A stretch of DNA of 64,000 nt from Gelidibacter maritimus. Its GTDB lineage: Bacteria; Bacteroidota; Bacteroidia; Flavobacteriales; Flavobacteriaceae. Every line of letters begins with the position of its first letter. Position 1 is the first letter of the stretch. The notes beneath the pieces are model-generated. The model ran no database searches. It saw only the letters and a program-made list of their open reading frames with translations, and was not told where the DNA came from. Where the stretch lies: positions 434,001-498,000 of the forward strand of contig NZ_JACGLT010000001.1 in assembly GCF_014062315.1 (NCBI RefSeq), given 5' to 3'. A program made the translations under genes and the position numbers. Shown piece by piece: positions 48,371 through 56,469 of this stretch.

Positions 48371-48668
48371 ACGACGTTTCTGACTCTTAATCAATCCCTG
48401 TTTTGACTGATATAAAGCATGTTGTGGTGTTTATGTTTTTCTTCTATTTCTTTTATTAATGCTTTTTGTACCGCATATGTACTCCATTTTTAAATTATGT
48501 AGTACAAATGTACTTCATAATGAAAATTAAATTAAATGAACGGAATTACCATGTGGGAAAAGTAGCTTGCACATAAACTACTATATGAAATCAAAGATTT
48601 CTTCAGATGGTAAAATACATCACATTTGATTTGTTTATAATTTGTAGATTTATAGCAAATTGATTTTA
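48371..48668. promoter_or_regulatory. Leader of the island's first gene, with a dyad
   Basis: No gene seen. A 14-bp dyad AGTACAAATGTACT lies at 48501-48514, with another GTACTCC phrase just before it (48478-48484). These could be an operator for the HEPN gene, but the protein that would bind is unknown. AT-rich DNA leads to the ATG at 48669. Confidence 0.35.
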
Positions 48669-49460
48669 ATGGAAGAAAAGTTTGGAAAATGGGTCTCTGA
48701 AAAAGAGAACAAAGCTGTAGGAACAGTTTATAGTTACACCAATGCTTTAAAAAAGATATCAGAGCATTATTCGCAGTTTACAGGTAAGTCTACTTACATT
48801 TTTGACATTGACAATGTGACCGAGATATCTCAACTGATCGACTTGTATGATTTTAACGGAAAGTACAGTGATTATGGCAATATTGGAAACCGAACCTATA
48901 TCAACGGACTTAAAACCTATAAACGTTTTCTACTAAACGAGCCAAAGATTAGAGGGGCTTCGGAACAAAAGACTTCTAAAAACACTTATCAAAGTAAAAA
49001 ATCTTCACACTATTTACTTGATTATTTTGACTCCGAATTAAAAGAAGAAGCACATGACATGCGGCATTGTTATGAGTTGTTTTATTGTTTGGAACGCTCT
49101 ATTAGAGATTTGGTGAAATCTGTGATGTCAGATGCCCACGGTCAGAACTGGTGGAAAAAAGTTGAGTATCGAGTGAGAGAAAATGTCAAAAACCATTTAG
49201 ACTATGAATTGGACACTACTCATACTAAAAGATCAGATAATGAAATTGATTATACAACTTTTGGAGATTTGCGTAAAATCATAAATTCAAATTGGACAAT
49301 TTTTGAATCTAAATTCCAACGCAACTTAAATTCGGTGAATGAAGTGATGATCGATCTGAACCGCATCAGAGTTTCTATAGCCCATTGTACGCCATTAGCT
49401 CAGAAAGAGGTCAATCGTTTGGAAATTCGGATAGATGATTGGTTTGGGTTATTGAAATAA
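48669..49460 (+). CDS. Swt1-family HEPN domain protein (putative RNase, defence-associated)
   Basis: 263 residues from ATG 48669 (MEEKFGKWVSEKENKAV). Residues 1-95 form a SAM/integrase-like N-terminal domain typical of restriction-associated proteins (VGTVYSYTNALKKISEHY, then INGLKTYKRFL). Residues about 125-263 are HEPN: helix HCYELFYCLERSIRDLVK and the catalytic motif RVSIAH (R234-x4-H239). HEPN proteins of this type are metal-free RNases or ligand-sensing effectors in abortive infection. It is the first gene of the island and has its own terminator. There is no obvious antitoxin beside it. Confidence 0.8.
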   Translation: MEEKFGKWVSEKENKAVGTVYSYTNALKKISEHYSQFTGKSTYIFDIDNVTEISQLIDLYDFNGKYSDYGNIGNRTYINGLKTYKRFLLNEPKIRGASEQKTSKNTYQSKKSSHYLLDYFDSELKEEAHDMRHCYELFYCLERSIRDLVKSVMSDAHGQNWWKKVEYRVRENVKNHLDYELDTTHTKRSDNEIDYTTFGDLRKIINSNWTIFESKFQRNLNSVNEVMIDLNRIRVSIAHCTPLAQKEVNRLEIRIDDWFGLLK

Positions 49461-49625
49461 TGTATCAAAATCACTTTTGTACCAATTGCAGTGATAAATA
49501 TTTTTAATGGTATTCTTATCAATGTCGAAATACAATGCGAAATGCGCTCCTGAAATATTGATTAAAACTTCAAGATGGGCTGATCGCAGCTGCAACCTGT
49601 GTGACGAACTAAAAACCAAAACCAT
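49449..49625 (-). CDS. Possible small protein or gene remnant
   Basis: A 58-codon frame starting MVLVFSSSHRLQLRS and ending YHCNWYKSDFDTLFQ. The latter half (AHFALYFDIDKNTIKNIYHC) has protein-like composition, whereas the opposite frame does not. It overlaps the last 12 bases of the HEPN gene. It may be the C-terminal remnant of a lost gene. No family is recognised. Confidence 0.25.
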   Translation of the reverse strand: MVLVFSSSHRLQLRSAHLEVLINISGAHFALYFDIDKNTIKNIYHCNWYKSDFDTLFQ

Positions 49626-49638
49626 ATAAAAATCAATT

Positions 49639-49670
49639 AAACCGCGACTAGGCGGTTTTTTTTATTTTTT
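49639..49670 (+). terminator. Rho-independent terminator after the HEPN gene
   Basis: AAACCGC, loop GACTAG-like, GCGGTTT, then a run of eight T. It is about 180 bp after the HEPN stop and is the only strong terminator between that gene and the mobile mystery pair. Confidence 0.75.
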
Positions 49671-49771
49671 ACCTAATGAGAGATATCTTTTATCAGTTTG
49701 GAATTGTAAAAGGTTTAGGATAAAAGCAGAAACGTCATTATTTAGCCTATTTCCAAAGACGAGTTGTATAA

Positions 49772-49884
49772 ATCAGGGTATAACCTGATAAGACGTTAAG
49801 TATAATCAGGCTATTGCCTGACGAGATGTTTTTAGGGTCAGGTAAGAACCTTGCTTTCGTTACACACCAGTGAGGTTAAAACCT
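49772..49884. promoter_or_regulatory. Array of four short dyads upstream of mobile mystery protein A
   Basis: Four inverted repeats with a shared CAGG/CCTG-like half-site follow in order: ATCAGG-(6)-CCTGAT at 49772-49789; TCAGGC-(4)-GCCTGA at 49806-49821; CAGGT-aag-AACCTT near 49839-49852; AGGTT-aa-AACCT at 49873-49884. The last ends 6 bases before the ATG. They may be operators for the HTH protein they precede. Confidence 0.45.
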
Positions 49885-49890
49885 TACAAT

Positions 49891-50349
49891 ATGAACAGGA
49901 AAAGATTACAAATAGAACAATTAGACCGTAAATTAAAAGAATTTGAGGAAGCTGTACAAGTTACACAACCAGCAATTGGTTGGCTTAAGACAATTCGGGT
50001 TTCCTTAGAAATGTCGCTACAGCAAGTCGCTGATAAACTTTCCATTACAAAACAAAGTGTTCGGGAAATCGAAATACGGGAAAAGGAAGGTAGCATCACG
50101 CTTAACAGTCTAAAAGACACCGCGAATGCACTGGATATGCAACTCGTATATGGATTGGTACCCATAGATGGTACTATAGACGGTCTGATTGAACGCAAAG
50201 CAAAAGAACTGGCTATTCAGATTGTTTCAAGAACTTCCAATACAATGAAGCTGGAAGGTTAAGAGAACTCCAAGCAACGCCTTCAAAAAGCCATTCAGGA
50301 GCGTACTACCATCATTAAAAATGAAATGCCCAAATCATTATGCGATTAG
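49891..50349 (+). pseudogene. Mobile mystery protein A (HTH), truncated by a stop
   Basis: The open part, 49891-50262, encodes 123 residues (MNRKRLQIEQLDRKLKEF, HTH at about 30-65 with SLQQVADKLSITKQSVREIE). This family is about 150 residues long. After the TAA at 50260-50262 the same frame continues with clear family sequence (NSKQRLQKAIQERT, NEMPKSLCD) to the natural stop TAG at 50347-50349. So the gene is cut short by one nonsense codon, and the usual LWD end reads LCD. The HTH region is intact, so DNA binding might persist. It formerly overlapped the partner gene by 10 bp. Confidence 0.8.
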
Positions 50350-50936
50350 ACTTGACGTATATCGATGGGCAAACTCCTATTGACGAGGATGAAAAGGAGG
50401 GGCTATTAATTGAGACCATTAGTACCAAGGCTGACCTGGATGAGTTTGAGCAGCTCAATATATAGGAATCCTTACAATGGGTATTTGGTAAAAAATTCAA
50501 ACCCAAACAGGTATTTACAGAAAAGTTTATATGCAATCTACACAAACGTATGTATGGCAATATATGGGCTTGGTCCGGAACCTTTAGAAAAACGGATAAA
50601 GATAATGGGATTGATAAACACCAAATTCCTATGGAGCTTAAAGTACTTTGTGATGATGCCTTATACCGGATAGAAAGCAAAATATATTCCCCAGAGGAAA
50701 CAGCCATACGTTTTAAACACCGTATCGTGAGCATCCACTGTTTTTCTAGTGGGAATGGACGGAACAGCCGTTTAATGGCCGATATCATTATTGAAAAACT
50801 GTTCAACAAAGAACTCTTTACTTAATGCACAAACAATTTGTCTAAAGCCAACGAAACCAGAAAAGCATATTTGCAAGAAGTGAAACAGGCCGACCAAAAT
50901 AATTATCAACCCCTACTGGAATTTGCGTCTTCTTAA
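50340..50936 (+). pseudogene. Mobile mystery protein B (Fic domain), broken by two stops
   Basis: The frame from ATG 50340 reads MRLDLTYIDGQTPIDEDEKE and would yield a 198-residue Fic protein. It is interrupted by TAG at 50463-50465 and TAA at 50823-50825; no frameshift is present. The Fic motif remains readable as HCFSSGNGRNSR near residue 140 (family HxFxxGNGRxxR). Fic proteins AMPylate targets, often as toxins, and the adjacent HTH protein is probably the regulator. With two stops no full product should be made. Confidence 0.85.
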
Positions 50937-51031
50937 TTTTTCACTTCCTTAAACCCTGTATAAATATATAACGTAACTCAGTGTATTCTTAATTCTAATA
51001 GTTTATATTTATAACCTTAACAAAATTTAAG

Positions 51032-51229
51032 ATGAACCGAATTAAGGAAGTTCTGAAGGAGAAAGGCGTCAAGCAAGTATGGCTTGCTCAGCAGTTGGGT
51101 AAAAGTTTTAATACCGTAAATGGTTATGTTCAGAATAGAGCACAACCTAGCTTGGAGGTTTTGTTTAAAATTGCGATTGTTTTAAATGTTGAGCCAAAGG
51201 ATCTCTTACTAACTATTAAAGAAATTTAG
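51032..51229 (+). CDS. Small XRE-family HTH regulator
   Basis: 65 residues that are almost wholly one Cro/C1-type HTH (MNRIKEVLKEKGVKQVWLAQ, LGKSFNTVNGYVQNRAQPS, VLFKIAIVLNVEPKDLL). It lies 90 bp upstream of hsdR on the same strand. Small XRE proteins in this position often act as controller (C) proteins that delay restriction until methylation is complete. That role is inferred from position. Confidence 0.8.
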   Translation: MNRIKEVLKEKGVKQVWLAQQLGKSFNTVNGYVQNRAQPSLEVLFKIAIVLNVEPKDLLLTIKEI

Positions 51230-51319
51230 AGTGTTTGGGAGTTACAAGGCTAACTTCATAATAAATAGAATTATTGGAATAGAAATGTTTCCAAAAGTTT
51301 TTAAGTTAAACCTGATTGC

Positions 51320-53626
51320 ATGGGGAATATTTTATCTGAATCAGATACTAGGGCGAATTATATCGACCCTAAATTGGTTGATAGCAAGTGGGAACCAATT
51401 CATATTGTTAGAGAATACTATTTTACGGATGGTCGAAAATTACTTGGTAACAAGCGAGGCAAGAGGCTGTTCATAGATTATTTATTAAAATACAACAACG
51501 CCAACTTAGCCATTGTCGAAGCTAAGAAATTAGATGATCATCCTACTAAAGGACTTCAACAAGCATTGGAATATGCAGAGAAACTCGATATAAACTTTGT
51601 TTATGCAACTAATGGCGTACGAATTTATGAGTTTGATAGGCGTATAGGGAAGGGAGATTATATTGATGATTTTCCAACGCCAAAAGAAATGTACGACAGA
51701 CTTTTTGGGAAGACCAATCAATTAAAAGAACAGTTACATAACATCCCTTTTTTACTCACAGGAAATTTTGGTCCTCGATATTATCAGGAAATTGCCGTCA
51801 ATAAAACGATGGAAAGTATCGCTGATGGTCAGGATCGTATTCTTTTAACTTTAGCTACTGGTACTGGAAAAACTTTTATTGCTTTTCAAATAGTGCATAA
51901 ACTATTGCAGGCCAAATGGAATTTAGATGGAAATGATAGACGTCCAAGGATTTTATTTTTAGCAGATAGAAACGTTTTGGCAGACCAAGCAATCAATACG
52001 TTTAATCCTTATGAGAATGATGTTATAAAGATCGATGGAGAAGAAGTGCGCAAACGCAACGGCGTTGTTCCTACCAATGCCTATATCTTTTTTGCCATAT
52101 ATCAAGCCATTGCCGATCGGGAGGATATTGGCGGTTATTATTCGAAATACCCAAGCGACTTTTTTGATTTGGTGATTATTGATGAGTGCCACCGTGGTAG
52201 TGCGAACGAAGAAGGGTCGTGGCGCGCCATATTGGATCATTTCAGTCCTGCCATTCATTTGGGAATGACAGCGACACCAAAACGAGATGATAATGTGGAT
52301 ACCTACCAGTATTTTGGGAAACCTATTTATGAATATTCTCTAAAAGAAGGGATTCAAGATGGATTTTTAACGCCATACAAAGTAAAACGAGTGACCACCA
52401 ATATCGATGAGTACATTCATACCAACGACAATAGAATTATTCAGGGAGAAGTGACCAAAGATCGGTATGAGATCAAGGATTATAATAAAAGTATTACCAT
52501 CAATCAGCGAACAGATCTTGAAGCAAGAACGATTTTAGAACACATTGGCAAGATGGATAAAACAATTGTGTTTTGTGCCAATCAAGATCATGCCCTGGAT
52601 TTAAGAGATTATATTAATAAGCATAAAACCGTTTCGGATCCTAATTACTGTGTGCGTGTAACCAGTGATGAAGGAAAACACGGTAGAGAATTGCTGGAAA
52701 TGTTTCAGGATAATGATAGAGACATTCCAGTGATTTTAACCTCTTCAAAAATGCTGACTACAGGAGTGGACGCTCGAAATGTGAGAAATATCGTGCTGAC
52801 TGCTCCAATTGGCTCTATGGTAGAATTCAAACAAATTATTGGTCGTGGCACTCGTGTTTTTGATGGAAAAGACTTTTTTACGATTATAGATTTTGTAGGA
52901 GCCACCAATTTGTTTTACGACACCGCATGGGATGGCGAAGCAGAAGAAATAGAAGAAGGTGGAACAGGAGGAGAGCCAAAACCAAAAGAACCGAAAGAAT
53001 CTAAAGTTGACGATCCTCGTGAGCCATACGAACGAAAAGAAAAATTGATTGTCGAGTTGTCCAACGGACGTAGATTGAAAGTCACAGACGTGGACACACG
53101 CTATATAGATGAAAACGGAAGACCTTTGACGGCACGTGAATTTTTAGAAAAACTGATTGGGGAATTGCCTGGCATTTATACAGATGTCGAACAATTACGT
53201 TCCATTTGGGCGAATCCAGATTCCCGATCCGATTTATTGATAAAATTGGCTGACTTAGGTTTTGATAGAGAGCAGCTCAACGATTTACGAAATATGATTG
53301 CCACGCCCGATTGTGATATTTTTGATGTGTTGGCACATATATCCTTTTCATCGGAATTGATGACACGAAAACAACGTGTGGAATTTGTAAAAGGAGATCC
53401 GCAGGTTTTTGAAGTCTATAAAAATCTTGAGGCCAAGGAGTTTTTAGAATTCATTCTGAAGCATTACGAGAAGTTTGGCATTGAAGAATTAAGACGTGAT
53501 AAATTGGGCGATTTGGTAACACTGAAATTAGGCACACCAAAAGATGCAAAAAATGCTTTTGGTAATATGGATGTCCTATTGGGAGCTTATTATAAACTCC
53601 AGCAGCAAATATATCAAGTGTCCTAA
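51320..53626 (+). CDS. hsdR: Type I restriction enzyme subunit R (EcoEI-type)
   Basis: Restriction and translocation subunit, 768 residues. The start SDTRANYIDPKLVDSKW is the normal HsdR_N entry. The nuclease core has Asp then EAKK (IVEAKKLDD). Helicase motifs: Walker A ATGTGKT near 178, DECH in IDECHRGS, TATPKRDD, SSKMLTTGVDARNV, and QIIGRGTR. After a Glu/Pro/Lys-rich linker (EEGGTGGEPKPKEPKE) a C-terminal EcoEI-type domain ends at LLGAYYKLQQQIYQVS. All essential motifs are intact. It is followed, after a 22-bp palindrome, by four overlapping genes including hsdM and hsdS. Confidence 0.95.
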   Translation: MGNILSESDTRANYIDPKLVDSKWEPIHIVREYYFTDGRKLLGNKRGKRLFIDYLLKYNNANLAIVEAKKLDDHPTKGLQQALEYAEKLDINFVYATNGVRIYEFDRRIGKGDYIDDFPTPKEMYDRLFGKTNQLKEQLHNIPFLLTGNFGPRYYQEIAVNKTMESIADGQDRILLTLATGTGKTFIAFQIVHKLLQAKWNLDGNDRRPRILFLADRNVLADQAINTFNPYENDVIKIDGEEVRKRNGVVPTNAYIFFAIYQAIADREDIGGYYSKYPSDFFDLVIIDECHRGSANEEGSWRAILDHFSPAIHLGMTATPKRDDNVDTYQYFGKPIYEYSLKEGIQDGFLTPYKVKRVTTNIDEYIHTNDNRIIQGEVTKDRYEIKDYNKSITINQRTDLEARTILEHIGKMDKTIVFCANQDHALDLRDYINKHKTVSDPNYCVRVTSDEGKHGRELLEMFQDNDRDIPVILTSSKMLTTGVDARNVRNIVLTAPIGSMVEFKQIIGRGTRVFDGKDFFTIIDFVGATNLFYDTAWDGEAEEIEEGGTGGEPKPKEPKESKVDDPREPYERKEKLIVELSNGRRLKVTDVDTRYIDENGRPLTAREFLEKLIGELPGIYTDVEQLRSIWANPDSRSDLLIKLADLGFDREQLNDLRNMIATPDCDIFDVLAHISFSSELMTRKQRVEFVKGDPQVFEVYKNLEAKEFLEFILKHYEKFGIEELRRDKLGDLVTLKLGTPKDAKNAFGNMDVLLGAYYKLQQQIYQVS

Positions 53627-53634
53627 CACGATTA

Positions 53635-53720
53635 ATCGCATATCGCGATATGCGATATATATCTGTGAATACTTATTTTATATTGAAAATATGATTAATA
53701 TTGCATATCGGAATACGCAA
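53635..53720. promoter_or_regulatory. Operator candidates before the wHTH gene
   Basis: A perfect 22-bp palindrome at 53635-53656 with core CGCATATCGCGATATGCG. A degenerate second copy, TTGCATATCGGAATACGCAA, lies at 53701-53720, ending just before the ATG at 53722. Two sites bracketing the promoter region are typical of autoregulated operons. Confidence 0.7.
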
Positions 53721-53721
53721 T

Positions 53722-54246
53722 ATGATGAAAAATAATAACACATTAAAGCCTCAGGACATCTTGATCCTTTTAAAAATTTGTACGTTGGGAAAGCAAGATT
53801 GGTTTCAACATGACCTGTCTGAAGCCTTGGGTATCAGTCAATCTGAAATATCAGAATGTTTGTCACGCTCAAAATACTCTGGATTAATAGATGCCAACCG
53901 TAAAAAGGTGAACGTACTAAGTCTGTTGGAATTTATACAATACGGTATCAAATATGTTTTTCCACAGCAACCCGGTGCTATTGTAAGAGGTGTTGCAACT
54001 GCACATTCTGCGCCACCATTAGATCAGGAAATCATAAGCGAACAAAATTACGTATGGCCCTATGCAAGAGGTCATATGCGTGGTCAGGCGATACAGCCAC
54101 TTTATAAAACAATTCCGAAAGCTGTTTTGAACGATAAAAAATTACATGAAGTATTAGCACTTGTTGACGCCATTAGAGTTGGTAAAGTACGTGAACAGCA
54201 TTTAGCCATATCCCTATTAAAAGAACGCCTTCAATATGCGGAATAA
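53722..54246 (+). CDS. Winged-HTH protein paired with a nucleotidyltransferase (AbiEi-like role)
   Basis: 174 residues from ATG 53722. I reject the in-frame TTG at 53701 because the second operator candidate covers it. N-terminal winged helix at about 5-60 (PQDILILLKICTLGKQDWFQ, EALGISQSEISECLSRSKY) and a conserved tail YVFPQQPGAIVRGVATAHSA plus VWPYARGHMRGQAIQPLYK. Proteins of this type occur paired with a nucleotidyltransferase in many bacteria. The stop overlaps the next start by 11 bp. By analogy with AbiE it would be the antitoxin/repressor; it is not closely related to AbiEi. Confidence 0.75.
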   Translation: MMKNNNTLKPQDILILLKICTLGKQDWFQHDLSEALGISQSEISECLSRSKYSGLIDANRKKVNVLSLLEFIQYGIKYVFPQQPGAIVRGVATAHSAPPLDQEIISEQNYVWPYARGHMRGQAIQPLYKTIPKAVLNDKKLHEVLALVDAIRVGKVREQHLAISLLKERLQYAE

Positions 54247-54925
54247 TACGTTTATCAATTTAAAAGTTGTTGCCAAAGTGGCGCATGCTTTGGGTGATCT
54301 TAACGCAGAAGTCGTGTATATTGGCGGTGCCATCATAAGTATTTATGCTACCGATGCAGCTGCAGAGCCACCGAGAGTAACCACGGATGTTGATGTATGT
54401 GTGCAAGTATCGAGTCTTGGACAAATGGAAGCATTAAGAGAGCGGCTACAGCAAAAAAGTATTTATCCAGATCCCGAAGGAACACATTTATACCGCTATA
54501 CCTACCAGGGGATTCTTATTGATTTTATTCCGTTTGAAGCAACGCCACTCGGACCTACCAATCCTTGGTTGAAGTCTGGTTTTGCCAAAGCTTTCCAAAC
54601 GCGTATTGATGATGTGGAAATTTCAGTACTTCCTGTATCACTGTTCCTTGCCACAAAATGGGAAGCATTTAAAAGCAGAGGTACTGATCCAAGATGGAGT
54701 CACGATTTTGAAGATATTATTTATGTATTAGACACAAATTTAGAACTGATAGACGAAGTCAGTGCCACGTCTTCCGAAGTGAAAAATGTATTAAAATTAA
54801 TGAGCCTCTTTATTCTTGAGCATCCTAATAGCCAAGAAATAATAGAATGTCATATTAATCAAATGACAGCGCATGAACGCGCTGCAATTATAAAAGCAAC
54901 CTTACAAAGCATTACGCAGTTATGA
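54236..54925 (+). CDS. Nucleotidyltransferase-fold protein (AbiEii-like toxin candidate)
   Basis: 229 residues. The catalytic layout of the pol-beta superfamily is visible: GGAIISIYATDAAAEPP, then TTDVDVCVQV (two Asp), then a later Asp in ILIDFIPFEA. A helical C-terminal part follows with WEAFKSRGTDPRWSHDFEDI. AbiEii and MenT toxins of this fold modify tRNA 3'-ends. Its stop overlaps hsdM by ATGA, so it is translationally coupled on both sides. Confidence 0.75.
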   Translation: MRNNTFINLKVVAKVAHALGDLNAEVVYIGGAIISIYATDAAAEPPRVTTDVDVCVQVSSLGQMEALRERLQQKSIYPDPEGTHLYRYTYQGILIDFIPFEATPLGPTNPWLKSGFAKAFQTRIDDVEISVLPVSLFLATKWEAFKSRGTDPRWSHDFEDIIYVLDTNLELIDEVSATSSEVKNVLKLMSLFILEHPNSQEIIECHINQMTAHERAAIIKATLQSITQL

Positions 54926-56469
54926 GCATACAAAACAACATTAATAGAATTACAGATATCCTCCGTCGTGATGACGGAATTTCGGGAGCGATGCACTATA
55001 CAGAGCAGATTTCTTGGATTCTATTTCTTAAGTTTCTAAACGATTACGAAAACAATAAAGCAGACGAAGCCTATTTAGAAGGCAAAGACTATAACTACGT
55101 TTTAAAGGAAAATTTACGTTGGCCACATTGGGCGTGCCCTAAAGATGAAGAGGGAAAATTGGATGTCAAACAAGCGTTGACGGGTGATGATTTGATAGAC
55201 TTTGTCAACGAGACCCTATTTCCATATTTAAAAGCATTTAAAACCACCACCAACGACCCCAAAACATTGACCTATAAAATAGGAGCGATTTTTGAATATT
55301 TGGACAACCGCATCGCCAGTGGTCATACCTTGCGTGAGGTTTTGGATATCATTGATGCCTTGGATTTCCAGAGTAGTGATGAGTTATTTGAATTGTCCAA
55401 AGTCTATGAAGACTTACTGAAAGGCATGGGAAGTGATGGTGGAAACTCGGGAGAATTTTATACGCCACGAGCCATTATCAAAGCCATGGTGGAAATCACC
55501 GACATCAAAGTGGGCGATACCATTTATGACGGTGCGGTTGGTTCGGGTGGATTCTTGGTGGAAGCCTTTGATTATTTAACGCAAGACGGAAAGAAGCAGA
55601 AACTATCCGCTTCCGATTGGGATACGATTCAGAACAAAACCTTTTTTGGACAAGAAAAAACATCTTTGGGTTATGTCATGGGGATGATGAATATGATACT
55701 GCATGGGATAGAAAGTCCAAACGTATTCAAAGGAAATACTTTGACCCAAAATATTCGTGATTTTCAAGAGAAAGACCGGCATAATGTGATCTTGGCAAAT
55801 CCACCGTTTGGCGGCAAGGAAAAGAAGCAGATCCAACAGAACTTTCCGGTAGAAAGCAATGCTACCGAAATCTTGTTTTTACAGCATTTTATGAAAATGT
55901 TGAAGTTGGAAGGACGTGCTGCTATCATCGTTCCCGAAGGCGTTTTGTTCCAAACTAACAATGCGTTTACCAAAGTCAAACAGACCTTGTTGGAAAACTT
56001 TAATGTGCATACGATTGTGAGTTTGCCAGCTGGTGTTTTCTTGCCGTATAGTGGCGTGAAAACCAACATTCTATATTTTGATCGAAAAGGGGCAACCAAT
56101 GATATTTGGTATTATGATGTCACGCCTCCCTACAAACTGACCAAAAACAAACCGATTCTTTATGAACATTTTGAAGAGTTTGTACATTTATTCCACCACC
56201 CGGAAGAACGCAATGCAACCAATGCTAAAATAGAAGCGTCATTGCGAGGAGGAACGACGAAGCAATCTGTCAAAACAGAGGACAAAATTTGCAACGATTG
56301 GACCGTAAACATAGCCGACATAAAAGACTACGACCTAAGCGCCAAAAACCCACACAAAGTTGTGGAAGTGGTTCACTTAAGCCCAAAAGAGTTGTTGACG
56401 GCGATTAAACAAAATGATGCAGAAATAGCGAATTTAATGAACCAAATTGAAAGCTTGATAGATGGGTAG
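54922..56469 (+). CDS. hsdM: Type I restriction enzyme subunit M (N6-adenine methyltransferase)
   Basis: 515 residues. HsdM_N helical domain (RDDGISGAMHYTEQISWILF), SAM motif I DGAVGSGGFLVEAF near residue 203, catalytic motif NPPFGG near 292, and EGRAAIIVPEGVLFQTNNAF. Near residue 438 an insert reads SLRGGTTKQS. It corresponds to a dispersed palindromic DNA repeat inserted in frame at 56238-56270. The insert lies outside the catalytic motifs and the frame stays open. The stop overlaps hsdS by 8 bp. Confidence 0.95.
   Translation: MSIQNNINRITDILRRDDGISGAMHYTEQISWILFLKFLNDYENNKADEAYLEGKDYNYVLKENLRWPHWACPKDEEGKLDVKQALTGDDLIDFVNETLFPYLKAFKTTTNDPKTLTYKIGAIFEYLDNRIASGHTLREVLDIIDALDFQSSDELFELSKVYEDLLKGMGSDGGNSGEFYTPRAIIKAMVEITDIKVGDTIYDGAVGSGGFLVEAFDYLTQDGKKQKLSASDWDTIQNKTFFGQEKTSLGYVMGMMNMILHGIESPNVFKGNTLTQNIRDFQEKDRHNVILANPPFGGKEKKQIQQNFPVESNATEILFLQHFMKMLKLEGRAAIIVPEGVLFQTNNAFTKVKQTLLENFNVHTIVSLPAGVFLPYSGVKTNILYFDRKGATNDIWYYDVTPPYKLTKNKPILYEHFEEFVHLFHHPEERNATNAKIEASLRGGTTKQSVKTEDKICNDWTVNIADIKDYDLSAKNPHKVVEVVHLSPKELLTAIKQNDAEIANLMNQIESLIDG
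56238..56270. repeat. Dispersed repeat inserted in frame in hsdM
   Basis: The DNA reads CATTGCGAGGAGGAACGACG followed by AAGCAATCT. This is the widely scattered short palindromic-type repeat seen between genes in many bacterial genomes (outer halves ATTGC and GCAAT pair). Here it sits inside a coding region and adds about 11 codons. Identification is from memory. Confidence 0.7.

Noticed and set aside
50260-50825. Recoding or readthrough of the stops in the mobile mystery genes
   Set aside because: Three stops of different kinds (TAA, TAG, TAA) and no recoding signal; neighbouring genes use these codons as normal stops. Decay is simpler.
51231-51476. 81-codon frame overlapping the start of hsdR
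   Set aside because: Different frame from the well-supported hsdR start, no family likeness.
53701-53721. TTG 53701 as start of the wHTH gene
   Set aside because: It would place the second operator-like dyad inside the coding region; ATG 53722 fits the protein family start better.
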